Source of the DNA: Myxococcales bacterium
GTDB taxonomy: Bacteria; Myxococcota; Polyangia; Polyangiales; Polyangiaceae
Length of the DNA stretch: 27,689 nucleotides
Direction: 5' to 3'
Assembly: GCA_020430865.1 (NCBI GenBank)
Contig: JAGQIY010001486.1
Coordinates: 1 to 27,689, forward strand
The translations under genes and the position numbers were made by a program. Within the stretch, counting starts at the first letter, position 1. Every line of letters starts with the position of its first letter. Positions 16,298-24,641 of the stretch are shown piece by piece. A model generated the notes under the pieces. It did no database searches. It was not told the origin of the DNA and saw only the letters and a list, made by a program, of their open reading frames with translations.

Positions 16298-19200
16298 ATG
16301 AGACACAAGGACGCGCGAATCGCGCGGTTGGTGCCGAACGGCGGGGGTGATGCCGCGGACTCCCGCGGCCGCTCATGGCGCCGCATGGGCTTCCTCGCCT
16401 GTGTGATGGGACTGGGCGCCATCCCTGGCTGCAGCAACGACTTCAGCCTCGACCGCAAGGCTCCCCCGCGCGCGAGCGTGGGCACCGAGCTGTATGGCCT
16501 GGTCTGCGACCGGGTGGGCGCGCAGAGCCTGAGAGAGGACATCACCGGCGCGTCGTTTCACGACATCTGTCACGCCGACGCCCAGGGCCAGTACGACGCG
16601 AAGGTCAAGCGAGAGCTGTTGAACACCCTGCGCAGCGACGCCCGCGACGTCGACGGAGACTCCGTCCCACTCGAGAAGCAGGAGGCGGATCGCGAGTATC
16701 ACATCGCCCGCATCGAGGCGCTCGGACGTCGCCGCGCCGATCTGATTCGGGCCTTCGACACCGCGCTACCCGACATCGAGATCACGCTGCAGAAGGTCCG
16801 CAAGGCGGACGACCAGACGGACTGCAGCAGCGGCGGCGACAGCGACGCGCGAAGAGAATTCCTCGAGGAGCTAGCGGACACGTTCGCGAACTTCGTCGAC
16901 CTGTACAATGACGAGACGATCCCGAGTCTGACCCGAGCTCTCGGCAACCTGATGCTGGACCTCCAGCGCGATTCGGACGCGCGAGAGGCGTTGACGCGGA
17001 TGGACGCACGGCAGGGCTATCGACCGCTGAACGTCGCGCTGGGGGTCGCGCGCCCCGCGCTCGCCTACCCTCGGCTGGGTGAGCTCGCAGACACGCTGCT
17101 CAACCTGCTGGCCTCCGATTCGGATCCTTACAACCCCGCGAACAAGCTCGACCCCAAGCAGGACTCCTTCTTCCAGAACCACCAGCCCGTCGTGGGCTCC
17201 GCGCACTCGCAGTTCCAGGACCTGCTCACAGTTTTCCGCGAGGAACTCCGGACTCCCTCCGACCCTCCGCAAGGCGCCCTGCAGACGGTCTATGACACCC
17301 GCCTCGACCTGACCGCGCTGAGTCGCCCGCGGACCAAGCTCGAGATTGGGCAGGCTCTGCTGCTCGCCGAAGACCAGAGCTTCGAGACCGGCCTGCCGCG
17401 CTACATCGTGGCTCGCGATCCGCGTGGAGTCGCACTGGTCAACCGACCTCAGAACGTACTCCCTGCGCCCTTCGTCCCGGACTCCGACGGGAGCCCCGAG
17501 CTCGATGCCCTCGGCCAGTTCGTCACCATCGGAGGCGCTCAGCCGCCGACCCCGTTCTTCGCTGTCGGCTCCCCGGACGGCAATCGAGACGGCTTTGGAC
17601 GCGCCCTGCTGACTCAGAGCGATCCCCTGTACGTCTATCGCGACGTCAACCGGAGCCTGCTTGGCCGGGTCTTGAGAGACTTCCGCCCACACCTCGTGAG
17701 CGCTGAAGATGGCGGCGACGAGGTCGTGATGAAGCTGCTTGCGGGGCTACCGCTCCTCCTCGGCGATCGCGATCCCGACGCGCAAGCCACGAAGGTGTAT
17801 CCCCCGGACCCCGATCGCGGCGAAGAGTACGCCCTCTCCGGCCAGACCCCACCCAAGGACCTGGCGCAGGCGCCCATCACGCTCCACTACCGAGCTTACC
17901 ACGCGGAAAATTCTCCGCTGGCGCAGCTGGTGCACGGCCTGGGGGCTACGCTGGCGCACCCGGAGGTCGACGACGCGCTGACACTGGTGCGTCAGCTACT
18001 GCGCAAGTACCCGAAGATGGTCGCCCGCCTGGTGAAGCTCGGTCTGGACCTGAAGGCCATCGCCGACAAGCACCCCGAGGCATACATTCCCGAGAAGTCG
18101 ACCTTCTGGGACGAGCTGATCGACGTCTTCATCCGCATGTCTCGCGATCCGGACATGCTCGAGCAGCTGATCACGGCCTTCGGCGACCCGCGCACCTTCG
18201 AGCTGAAGGACACCTTCGCGGCGTTCATGAAGTTCAAGGACGAGCTCAGCTACTACAAGGACGACCAGAACCCGGGCAACTACAACGCCATGAACGGACT
18301 CGATTCCTCAGGGAATCAGTTGCCGGATGGTCAGCGGTTGTGGAACGTCACCAAGGGCAGCTTCGGGACGCTCTCGACCCCGGTCAATCGCAACGCCCCC
18401 GACACCGGAGAGAACCGCAGCGCGCTGCAGCGCTTCATCCAGCTGCTGCATGACGCCAAGGGCATGAGCGCCTGCACCAAGCCCGGCGCCACCGTGCGCA
18501 TCCAGCTGTTGAGCGGCGTGCTCGCGGGCGTCACTACAATCCAGTATCCGCAGGATCGCATCCCCACGACCGCGGTCTGCGCCCTGGTGGGTCAGCCCGC
18601 ACCACCCCAGGACATGCCGCTGTGCGGCATCCTGCGCTTCCCCGACGTCGCCGAGCTGATCCTCGACGTCGCGCTGAATCGCGCCGAGTTCGACGTGCGC
18701 GACCCTTGCCTGCGCGCTCTGATGGACTCGAACCTCACGGTGATCGTCGGCGGCGCGGACAATTTCCTGCAGACCATCAGCGGTATCAACGGCTTCACCC
18801 TCCAGCCCACCGTCGAGGCCATCAGCCGCATGGCCTTCTTCGACACGCCGTTCGAGATCTACAATCAGAGCGGCGGCTTCGTCGGCACCTACGCGGGCAC
18901 ACAGCACTACCCAAAGACGCGGGACTTCCTCGAGGGCGTGATCGATCCGATCCCGACCATGGTCTGCCCGCCCTTGCTCGGCTCTGATGGCAAGCCCTGG
19001 AAGGACCCCTCCGACGGCATGCAGCTGAACCTGCGATCCTGCGAGCGCGTCGACGACCTGATGCGCTACCGCGACAGCAACGCGCTATTCCCCCTGGGTG
19101 AGTTCGGCTTCATCGAGCGCATCCAGCCTCTGGCCGAAGCCTTCGCGGACAACGACATGAACAGCGAGTTCGTCGACCTGTTCGACACCATGCACCTGCA

Positions 19201-20470
19201 CTGGGGTTCACCCGCGCAGAGCCAGGCCGAGTGCGATCCTGGTCTGCCTCGCACGGACGCGCGCTGGTGCTCCCAGGACGGTGGCGTGCGCTACGAACCC
19301 TTGCTGGCAGACATGCTGCAGGGCTCGGATCTATTCGCCGCGCTGCGCGACATCGTCCCGATCCTCGCCAGCGAGGAGATCGAGCGCTGCGAGAGCTTCA
19401 GCGCCAGCGGTGAATGCGCGACCACCACACGCAAGAACGCCATTCAGGTGCTGGGGGACGTCGCACGCGTGCTCATCGACCCGGAACGCAACAAGGGCCT
19501 GACGGACCTCGAGGGCAGTCAGAAGGTGACGCTCAACGACGGAACGGTGCGCTCTCAGACCACGCCGCTCTACCTCCTGGTGGACGCACTGAAGGGCATC
19601 GACAAGGCCTTCGCCGACCACGAAGCCGAGGGCGGCAGCGCCGACACCCTGAGCGGTTGGCGCCAGGCGCGCAGCGAGATCGTCGACACCTTCTTCACGG
19701 TGGATGGCTCTCCGACCGACGCGCGCTTTCGGAACCCCGCGGTACCAGCAACTCTCGACAAGGCGCTCGGCGTGCTTCAGGCGCAGATCCACGCGCATTG
19801 CCCAGCGCGCAATTTCACCACCTGCGGCTGGGGACGGGAAGAGCTCGGCAAGAACGTCGAGGAGGTGATGAGCGGCCCGCTGTTCGCCACGCTGCTCGAC
19901 TTCATCGAGGCCCTTCGCCGGGATCCGAGGGCGCGCCGCGAGCTGCAACGCTTCCTGGTCTACTTGATCGATGATGCCTCGGACAACGAGGCACAGACGA
20001 CCACGCTCTCCTCGGTCAGCGACCTCTTGCAGGTGCTCGACGACGACAGCAACCTCGAGCCGCTCTACAAGTGGGTTTCCAGGGCGGTGGCGCCCAGCGT
20101 CGTCGACGGCAAGGGCAACGTGAAGCGCCGCTCAGCAGCTGGCGCGCTGGTCGAGGTGCTGTCCCGCATCTTCGCCCGCGCCTACGACCAGGGCGGCGAC
20201 AAGACCTGCAACAGCTACGTCGATCCGAACAAGGCGATCACGGTGCTGCTCAGAGCCTTCGTGACACCGCCTGCTGACGACCAGCCAGCTCCCATCGAGA
20301 CCGTGATCAGCGTGATCGCCGACGTGAACCGCAAGGACCCTCGCGAGGACACCAAGTACACCTCGGAGGACTACCAGAACCTGTCGAAGGAAGTCGGCGA
20401 CTTCTTCCTCGATGAAGGCAGCGGCCTCGAACAGGTCTACGAAGTCGTGCGCCAGGCAACCCTCGAGTAG
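16298..20470 (+). CDS. Very large (1390 aa) uncharacterised lipoprotein
   Basis: From ATG 16298 the N-terminus is a long basic region, then a hydrophobic stretch (MGFLACVMGLGAIPGC) with lipobox IPGC and Cys45. An ATG at 16385, right at the hydrophobic stretch, or one at 16286 are other possible starts; no Shine-Dalgarno decides it. The mature protein looks mostly alpha-helical with repeated short helical blocks (ALTLVRQLLRKYPKMVARLV, FWDELIDVFIRMSRDPDMLE, DFIEALRRDPRARRELQRFL, SVSDLLQVLDD) separated by loops, and it carries scattered Cys that may form disulfides. No known domain is recognised. It is followed 25 bp later by a FadL-like channel gene, and the pair probably forms an operon, suggesting a role in outer-membrane transport. 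Codon usage matches its neighbours, so no sign of transfer. Confidence 0.85.
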   Translation: MRHKDARIARLVPNGGGDAADSRGRSWRRMGFLACVMGLGAIPGCSNDFSLDRKAPPRASVGTELYGLVCDRVGAQSLREDITGASFHDICHADAQGQYDAKVKRELLNTLRSDARDVDGDSVPLEKQEADREYHIARIEALGRRRADLIRAFDTALPDIEITLQKVRKADDQTDCSSGGDSDARREFLEELADTFANFVDLYNDETIPSLTRALGNLMLDLQRDSDAREALTRMDARQGYRPLNVALGVARPALAYPRLGELADTLLNLLASDSDPYNPANKLDPKQDSFFQNHQPVVGSAHSQFQDLLTVFREELRTPSDPPQGALQTVYDTRLDLTALSRPRTKLEIGQALLLAEDQSFETGLPRYIVARDPRGVALVNRPQNVLPAPFVPDSDGSPELDALGQFVTIGGAQPPTPFFAVGSPDGNRDGFGRALLTQSDPLYVYRDVNRSLLGRVLRDFRPHLVSAEDGGDEVVMKLLAGLPLLLGDRDPDAQATKVYPPDPDRGEEYALSGQTPPKDLAQAPITLHYRAYHAENSPLAQLVHGLGATLAHPEVDDALTLVRQLLRKYPKMVARLVKLGLDLKAIADKHPEAYIPEKSTFWDELIDVFIRMSRDPDMLEQLITAFGDPRTFELKDTFAAFMKFKDELSYYKDDQNPGNYNAMNGLDSSGNQLPDGQRLWNVTKGSFGTLSTPVNRNAPDTGENRSALQRFIQLLHDAKGMSACTKPGATVRIQLLSGVLAGVTTIQYPQDRIPTTAVCALVGQPAPPQDMPLCGILRFPDVAELILDVALNRAEFDVRDPCLRALMDSNLTVIVGGADNFLQTISGINGFTLQPTVEAISRMAFFDTPFEIYNQSGGFVGTYAGTQHYPKTRDFLEGVIDPIPTMVCPPLLGSDGKPWKDPSDGMQLNLRSCERVDDLMRYRDSNALFPLGEFGFIERIQPLAEAFADNDMNSEFVDLFDTMHLHWGSPAQSQAECDPGLPRTDARWCSQDGGVRYEPLLADMLQGSDLFAALRDIVPILASEEIERCESFSASGECATTTRKNAIQVLGDVARVLIDPERNKGLTDLEGSQKVTLNDGTVRSQTTPLYLLVDALKGIDKAFADHEAEGGSADTLSGWRQARSEIVDTFFTVDGSPTDARFRNPAVPATLDKALGVLQAQIHAHCPARNFTTCGWGREELGKNVEEVMSGPLFATLLDFIEALRRDPRARRELQRFLVYLIDDASDNEAQTTTLSSVSDLLQVLDDDSNLEPLYKWVSRAVAPSVVDGKGNVKRRSAAGALVEVLSRIFARAYDQGGDKTCNSYVDPNKAITVLLRAFVTPPADDQPAPIETVISVIADVNRKDPREDTKYTSEDYQNLSKEVGDFFLDEGSGLEQVYEVVRQATLE

Positions 20471-20495
20471 TCGCCCTTATCCGTCCTCGCTTACG

Positions 20496-22193
20496 ATGAA
20501 TGCGCGTCAATTCTCAGCGCTCGGTTTGGGGGTGAGTGTCCTCTGTGGCACCACCCAGGTCAGCGCCGCAGGCCTCTACTTCTCCGATCGCGGTGTGCGG
20601 CCGATGGGGCGCGCCGGCGCGTTCATCGCAGGAGCCGACGACGCAGGTGCCATCTGGTACAACCCCGCCGGCCTCGCAGATACCCCCACTAGTTTCCTTG
20701 CGGATTTTACCTGGCTACGACTGACCAGCGAGTACCGACGTCAACTGCTGATCCGCGATGCTAGCGACACCTTGCAGCGCGTCGATTCGACGAAGGTGGA
20801 GGGCAGCACACCGGTCTTGCCCCTGCCAACTCTCATCGGCAACTACCACCTGAAGGAGCCCAACCTGTCCATCGCCGCGGGCTTCTACGCACCCTACGTG
20901 GCGCTCGCGGGCTACCCAGAGACGGTCAATGGGCAGCCTTCTCCGGCGCGCTACACCCTGGGCTCGTTCAACGCGTCTCGCGTGGTCCTGATGGGGGGCT
21001 GGGTCGGCTGGGCACCGACTGACTGGCTACGCATCGGTGGCGGCGTACAGGCGCTGATGGGAACCGTACGCTCGACCATCGCGTTCAGCGTGAGTCTGGA
21101 GGACCGCCTGCTGGGGGCGCCGGAACAGCCTGAGTACGACGCGCTGAGCCAGTTCGAGATCGGGCCGTTCATCGCCCCCAGCGGCAACGCGGGGCTCATT
21201 TTGATTCCGCACGAAAGCGTACGCGTCGGCCTGAGCGCGCACACGCCGACGGTGATTGACTCGGACGCCAAGATCCGCGTGCGCCTGCCTTCCAGCGTGA
21301 TCTTCGACGAAGCCAGGGTCGACGGTGAGGATGCGCACGTGAAGGTGAAGCTCGCGGGCATCGTGCGCGCGGGCGTCGAGGTGCGCCCTGTCGAGCCCCT
21401 GCGAGTCGAGGCGGCCTTCGTGCGCGAGGTCTGGTCCGCCCACGACCGCATCGAAGCCACGCCAAAGGGGATGGCGATCGTCAACCTGCCTGGCGGCCCC
21501 GAGCGCATCACCCTGCCGAGCATCGACATCCCGCGCAACTTCCAGGACTCCGACAGCTACCGCCTGGGCGCGGAGTGGCGGCTTCCGATCGACGACTACC
21601 GTCTCGTCACCCGCGCGGGAGCGGCGTACGAGACGAGCGCCGTGCCGGATCCCTACCTGTCGCTGTCCTCACTGGACTTCGACAAGGTCCTCGTCACCCT
21701 CGGAGGCAGCCTCTACGTCGGTGATCACTGGCGCTTCGACGCGCTCTACGCTCACGTCTTCACCCGCGAGGTGTACGTCAATCCAGCGACCGCGAAGGTC
21801 GGTCGTATCAACCCGGTGAAGGGCAATGCGCCCTTCGAGCCAGTAAACGGTGGCACCTACTCGGCCAGCGCGGATCTCATCGGCTTCGGGCTGCAGTATT
21901 CGTTCGACGCGCCCGAGAAGGCTGCCAAGGCCGAGAAACCGAGACTTCGGCGCAAGCGCGAAGCAGCGCCGCAGACGAAGCACCTCACCCCCGAACCCGA
22001 GCAGGGCGACGACGAAGTCGAAGACCTCGACGACGAGGGGTTCCGAGGGGTAAAGCCGGCGGACGTCGACCTGGACGAAGCCGGCAAGGACCCTCGAGGG
22101 CGCAAGCGTCCCCAAGGCGAGAAGCCGAGCGGCAAGCAGCCGCTGGACCCGAAGTTTCGCGGCGTCAAACCGGAAGACGTCGACCTGGACTGA
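20496..22193 (+). CDS. FadL/OmpP1/TodX-family outer-membrane channel with acidic C-terminal tail
   Basis: 565 residues from ATG 20496. Signal peptide with core ALGLGVSVLCGTTQVSAAG. The mature N-terminus has the FadL signature 'GRAGAFIAGADDAGAIWYNPAGLA'-type sequence (split here: MGRAGAFIAGADD, then AIWYNPAGLAD at about 50-60). A barrel follows with typical motifs (GFYAPY, GGGVQALMG, SVRVGLSAHTP, AHVFTREVYVNP) and its last strand is LIGFGLQYSFD near residue 468. FadL proteins let long-chain fatty acids or other hydrophobic compounds cross the outer membrane. Unusually, about 95 charged residues follow the last strand; they should lie in the periplasm and contain two copies of a 12-residue motif, the second forming the exact C-terminus. 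The gene starts 25 bp after the large lipoprotein gene. No Shine-Dalgarno is obvious. Confidence 0.92.
   Translation: MNARQFSALGLGVSVLCGTTQVSAAGLYFSDRGVRPMGRAGAFIAGADDAGAIWYNPAGLADTPTSFLADFTWLRLTSEYRRQLLIRDASDTLQRVDSTKVEGSTPVLPLPTLIGNYHLKEPNLSIAAGFYAPYVALAGYPETVNGQPSPARYTLGSFNASRVVLMGGWVGWAPTDWLRIGGGVQALMGTVRSTIAFSVSLEDRLLGAPEQPEYDALSQFEIGPFIAPSGNAGLILIPHESVRVGLSAHTPTVIDSDAKIRVRLPSSVIFDEARVDGEDAHVKVKLAGIVRAGVEVRPVEPLRVEAAFVREVWSAHDRIEATPKGMAIVNLPGGPERITLPSIDIPRNFQDSDSYRLGAEWRLPIDDYRLVTRAGAAYETSAVPDPYLSLSSLDFDKVLVTLGGSLYVGDHWRFDALYAHVFTREVYVNPATAKVGRINPVKGNAPFEPVNGGTYSASADLIGFGLQYSFDAPEKAAKAEKPRLRRKREAAPQTKHLTPEPEQGDDEVEDLDDEGFRGVKPADVDLDEAGKDPRGRKRPQGEKPSGKQPLDPKFRGVKPEDVDLD
22041..22190 (+). 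repeat. Two copies of a 12-residue motif at the end of the FadL-like protein
   Basis: FRGVKPADVDLD (22041-22076, residues 516-527) and FRGVKPEDVDLD (22155-22190, residues 554-565) differ at one residue. The first five codons all differ by synonymous changes, while the last five codons are identical at DNA level. The pattern points to selection on the peptide rather than a recent DNA duplication. Confidence 0.8.
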
Positions 22194-22212
22194 GGCTCAG
22201 GCGGGCTGAGCC
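22194..22212. terminator. Hairpin between convergent FadL-like and bfd genes
   Basis: GGCTCAG (22194-22200), loop GCGGG, CTGAGCC (22206-22212) form a perfect 7-bp stem starting on the base after the FadL-like stop and enclosing the bfd stop codon. It lacks a T-run, so intrinsic termination is possible but not certain. The two genes are only 3 bp apart, so the element would have to serve both directions. Confidence 0.45.
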
Positions 22213-22418
22213 AGAGGCATCAGGAGCTCGACGCCCCCAGCAGCCGCTTCCTCACGCTGCAGCTCGTCCTTCACCACCAGCTTCACGAGGGGCATGCACC
22301 CGCCGCAGCCGGAGCCCGCCTTGCAGCTTCGAGAGACGGCTCGCGCACTGTGGCAGCCATCTCGCACGCACTGGCGGATCTGTTCATCGTTCACGCGGTG
22401 ACAGTGGCAGACGAGCAT
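22197..22418 (-). CDS. bfd: Bacterioferritin-associated [2Fe-2S] ferredoxin (Bfd)
   Basis: 73 residues, close to the usual length of 64-75. It has the BFD-like [2Fe-2S] pattern: MLVCHC at the start and SGCGGC later, placing Cys4, Cys6, Cys38 and Cys41 at exactly the numbering of E. coli Bfd. Extra Cys17, Cys22 and Cys32 are present. Bfd docks on bacterioferritin and passes electrons to its haem to reduce and release stored Fe(III). It is transcribed divergently from bfr across a 350-bp spacer that contains Fur-box-like sites, one overlapping its own predicted -35. No Shine-Dalgarno is visible before the ATG. The C-terminal 20 residues (EEAAAGGVELL...) are a variable tail. Confidence 0.93.
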   Translation of the reverse strand: MLVCHCHRVNDEQIRQCVRDGCHSARAVSRSCKAGSGCGGCMPLVKLVVKDELQREEAAAGGVELLMPLAQPA

Positions 22419-22496
22419 GGTGAATAGCAGGGGGTGAGAGGGCCAACCGAGGGTCGCTGCCGAGTCGCTCGAGGGCAGTCCCAGCGGCGTCCATGG

Positions 22497-22524
22497 ACAA
22501 TAGCTTCTTGATAACGGATATCAA
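22497..22524 (-). promoter_or_regulatory. Putative bfd promoter
   Basis: Read on the minus strand, TTGATA (22524-22519) and TATTGT (22502-22497) are separated by 16 bp and match -35 and -10 consensus at 5 of 6 and 4 of 6 positions. Transcription would start near 22490 and leave a leader of about 70 nt. The -35 lies inside the Fur-box-like site 22510-22528, so binding there would block the promoter. Confidence 0.5.
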
Positions 22525-22528
22525 TATC
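22510..22528 (+). promoter_or_regulatory. Fur-box-like site 1 (overlaps bfd -35)
   Basis: GATAACGGATATCAATATC matches the 19-bp Fur consensus GATAATGATAATCATTATC at 14 positions. It also contains the perfect inverted repeat TTGATA-N5-TATCAA (22508-22524). Repression of bfd by an iron-loaded Fur-type protein would fit the known need for Bfd under iron starvation. Confidence 0.55.
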
Positions 22529-22678
22529 GTGCCGCACATTTTCATGGCACTGGAATAGCGAGACGTCCCTATCGAGCCCGAACGGCCATCGCTCGGCAGC
22601 GGATAAGGCCCCGCAAAGCCGGGCTCGGGGCGCGTTCGACGCCCCCGACTTCACCGCACAAGTGCGCGAATACTTTGT

Positions 22679-22697
22679 GGTATTGACATTCCTTATC
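22679..22697 (-). promoter_or_regulatory. Fur-box-like site 2 (upstream of bfr)
   Basis: Read on the minus strand the site is GATAAGGAATGTCAATACC, 13 of 19 matches to the Fur consensus and 15 of 19 to site 1. It lies 72 bp before the bfr ATG, in opposite orientation to site 1. A weak promoter candidate, TTGGGG-N17-TACCGT (22703-22731), would put the site near -50, a position more fitting for activation than for repression. Confidence 0.45.
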
Positions 22698-22768
22698 GAG
22701 AATTGGGGCTGCCTTCGAGCTGACGTACCGTTACCCTGCGGGCAGACTCGAGCAGACGGGAGAAGCTG

Positions 22769-23239
22769 ATGAAGGGCGATTCAGAAATCATCGACGCGTT
22801 GAACGAGGTGCTCACCTCGGAGCTGACGGCGATCAACCAGTACTTCATTCACTTCCGCATGTGCGAGGACTGGGGCTACTCCAAGCTGGCAGAGAAGAAG
22901 CGCTCCGAGTCGATCGAGGAGATGAAGCACGCTGACAAGGTGATCGCGCGCATCCTGTTCCTCGATGGGGTCCCGAACATGCAGCGCTACTTCCCGGTGA
23001 AGGTCGGCGAGGAGCCGATCGAGATGCACAAGGTGGATCTGGAGCTCGAGTACGAAGCCGTGAAGCGCCTGAACAAGGCCATCTCGCTCTGCCGTGACAA
23101 GCATGACAACGGCACACGGGAGATGCTCGAGGGTATCTTGCTCGAGGAGGAGGAAGGCATCGACTGGCTCGAGGCCCAGCTCCACCAGGTGGAGGAGATC
23201 GGCCGAGAGCGTTACCTCGCGGAACAGATCTACGGTTAG
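22769..23239 (+). CDS. bfr: Bacterioferritin, atypical ferroxidase site
   Basis: 156 residues, the normal length, starting [15 protein letters not shown] like E. coli Bfr (MKGDTKVINYLNKLL); GGGAGA lies about 6 nt before the ATG. Haem-ligand Met52 is present in EEMKHADK. Ferroxidase ligands Glu18, Glu51, His54, Glu94 and Glu127 are present, and Tyr25 too, but the position of His130 is Gly130 ([12 protein letters not shown] instead of the usual EEHIDWLE). Bacterioferritin forms a 24-subunit haem-containing shell that oxidises and stores iron. Loss of one His ligand may weaken or change the di-iron site, as in ferroxidase-poor subunits of species with two Bfr types. Divergent neighbour bfd is its electron-donor partner. 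Confidence 0.95.
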   Translation: MKGDSEIIDALNEVLTSELTAINQYFIHFRMCEDWGYSKLAEKKRSESIEEMKHADKVIARILFLDGVPNMQRYFPVKVGEEPIEMHKVDLELEYEAVKRLNKAISLCRDKHDNGTREMLEGILLEEEEGIDWLEAQLHQVEEIGRERYLAEQIYG

Positions 23240-23257
23240 CAGGCCCCGAAGTCGAGC

Positions 23258-23290
23258 AGCGCCGCTGGCCTACACTTGGGCAGCGGCGCT
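23258..23290. terminator. Hairpin between convergent bfr and TPR-lipoprotein genes
   Basis: AGCGCCGCTG (23258-23267) and CAGCGGCGCT (23281-23290) form a perfect 10-bp GC-rich stem with a 13-nt loop. It starts 19 bp after the bfr stop and ends 30 bp before the stop of the convergent TPR gene. The T-run is poor (CCCCATTT on the + side), but position and stability favour a bidirectional terminator. Confidence 0.65.
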
Positions 23291-23320
23291 CCCCATTTCC
23301 GAAGCTTCCCTCCGCCGGGC

Positions 23321-24637
23321 CTACTCGCAGGTTTTCTTCGCTCTGTCCCGGATCTTCGCGACGTCCGGGTTCTTCGGCTGCGCTAGCCGCGCGTCGCTCG
23401 CCAGCTCGCAGGCCCGCTTCAGATCCCTGTTCAGCATGCTGGCACCGATCGCCAGCATGAAGGCGCGCTCCGTCGCTCGGTTCTTGAGGTTCTGCTCGGC
23501 CAGCGCCTGCGCCCGCTTCGGGTCCTTGCCGGGGCCGAGGTAGAACTCGCTGGCGTGATCCGCGAAGGCCAGCGGATAGCGCTTCAGCAATGACTCGTAG
23601 CCTTGCTTGGCCTGAGCAGCGTACTTCGCCGCCTGCTCCGGTTCGTCCTCCTCCAGGAGCTCCGCCAGGACCGAAGCGGGCTCGGGATCTGCCCCGGGGC
23701 GCAGCACGCTGAGCAGGCGCCGCTTGGCTTCGTCGGTCTTCCCAGCCTCGCGTTCGAGCTCCGCGAGGTGAACGTTGGCCACCACGTACTGCGGCAACAA
23801 CGCGACGGCCTCTCGATACAGAGGCACCGCCTTCTCCGACTGGCCCGCGTGCTCTGCCCACATCACCCCGCGCTGGAAGCTCACCCAGGCCACCGCAAAC
23901 GGCGAGACGTCCCTGTATTTCCGTACGGCTTCAACGAAGCTCTTGTCGGCGGCCTCGAACTCGCCCGCCGCCATCTGCGCGGACGCCAGCGCCGTGAGCG
24001 AGGCGTAGGTCGGGTACTCGTCGGCGACGGCCTTGCGTTCCTTGACGACCTCGTCCAGGTGTTCGCCGCGAGCCAGCCAGATGGTCTGCTTCTGCTTGCG
24101 AATGACGTCAGGCTTGGCGCCGACCTTCTCTGCCTCGTCGAGCGTCTTCAAGGCGTCGTCGAAGCGGTGAAGGGCGCCGTCGACGCTCGCCTTCAAGAGC
24201 AGCGCCTTCGGGTCCTTGGGGTGCTTCTCCAGCGCCAGCTCCACCTGCTTCTCCGCCTGGTCGAAATCGGCGTAGGTGCCCAGGAACTGCGTCCGGCTGA
24301 GGTAACGGTCCACCAGCGCGGCGCGCAGGCCGAGATCCTCGCGCTTGGCGAGGAGCTTCTCCTGGGCCGTGATCTGCGACGCCAAATTCCCCACGGCAAT
24401 ATCACCGGGAGTCGGCTTGCCCGTGTAGGGGCGCAGCGGGTCGAAGGAGGCGGCCGCCGGCACCATCGCGCTCGCCGACACGGGGCTCGTGGGCGTCGAA
24501 GCCGCAGCCGGAGGGGACGGCTGCTGCTTCTCGTCGCAGCCGGGTAAGCAACAGGAACTCGCGGCCACCAGGAGCAGCAAAGCCGCCCCCGAAGGGACGG
24601 CTCTGCTGGCGCTGGTGCCTGCTTGCAGGCGCTTCAT
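23321..24637 (-). CDS. TPR-repeat lipoprotein, third gene of the split-DUF4331 operon
   Basis: 438 residues from ATG 24637, chosen because it gives a clean lipoprotein signal (ALLLLVAASSCCLPGC, Cys34); a start at 24697 would overlap the upstream gene. A Pro/Ala/Ser-rich linker follows to about residue 75. The rest is a helical repeat array of TPR type: VELALEKHPKDPKALLLKAS, RFDDALKTLDEAEKVGAK, YASLTALASAQMAAGEFEAA, EKAVPLYREAVALLPQYVVA, NVHLAELEREAGKTDEAKRR, with a C-terminal KKTCE. Such proteins act as scaffolds. The gene begins 4 nt after the stop of the DUF4331 C-half gene, so co-transcription is nearly certain, and a role in assembling or presenting the two DUF4331 halves is a reasonable inference. 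There is no strong Shine-Dalgarno, suggesting translation coupled to the gene before it. Confidence 0.9.
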   Translation of the reverse strand: MKRLQAGTSASRAVPSGAALLLLVAASSCCLPGCDEKQQPSPPAAASTPTSPVSASAMVPAAASFDPLRPYTGKPTPGDIAVGNLASQITAQEKLLAKREDLGLRAALVDRYLSRTQFLGTYADFDQAEKQVELALEKHPKDPKALLLKASVDGALHRFDDALKTLDEAEKVGAKPDVIRKQKQTIWLARGEHLDEVVKERKAVADEYPTYASLTALASAQMAAGEFEAADKSFVEAVRKYRDVSPFAVAWVSFQRGVMWAEHAGQSEKAVPLYREAVALLPQYVVANVHLAELEREAGKTDEAKRRLLSVLRPGADPEPASVLAELLEEDEPEQAAKYAAQAKQGYESLLKRYPLAFADHASEFYLGPGKDPKRAQALAEQNLKNRATERAFMLAIGASMLNRDLKRACELASDARLAQPKNPDVAKIRDRAKKTCE

Positions 24638-24641
24638 GTTC

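Larger units (their letters stand above)
22419..22768. promoter_or_regulatory. Divergent bfd-bfr control region
   Basis: 350 bp with two relatively AT-rich pockets in otherwise GC-rich DNA, around 22497-22560 and 22670-22705. Each pocket holds one Fur-box-like site, listed separately. Between them lies a GC-rich hairpin, GGGGCG (22627-22632), loop CGTTCGA, CGCCCC (22640-22645), which could insulate the two promoters or end a short transcript. No small gene is supported here. Confidence 0.6.

Noticed and set aside
22683..22688. TTGACA as the -35 of the bfr promoter
   Set aside because: No AT-rich -10 lies 16-18 bp downstream (the sequence there is GGGGCTGCC), so it is better seen as part of the Fur-like site.
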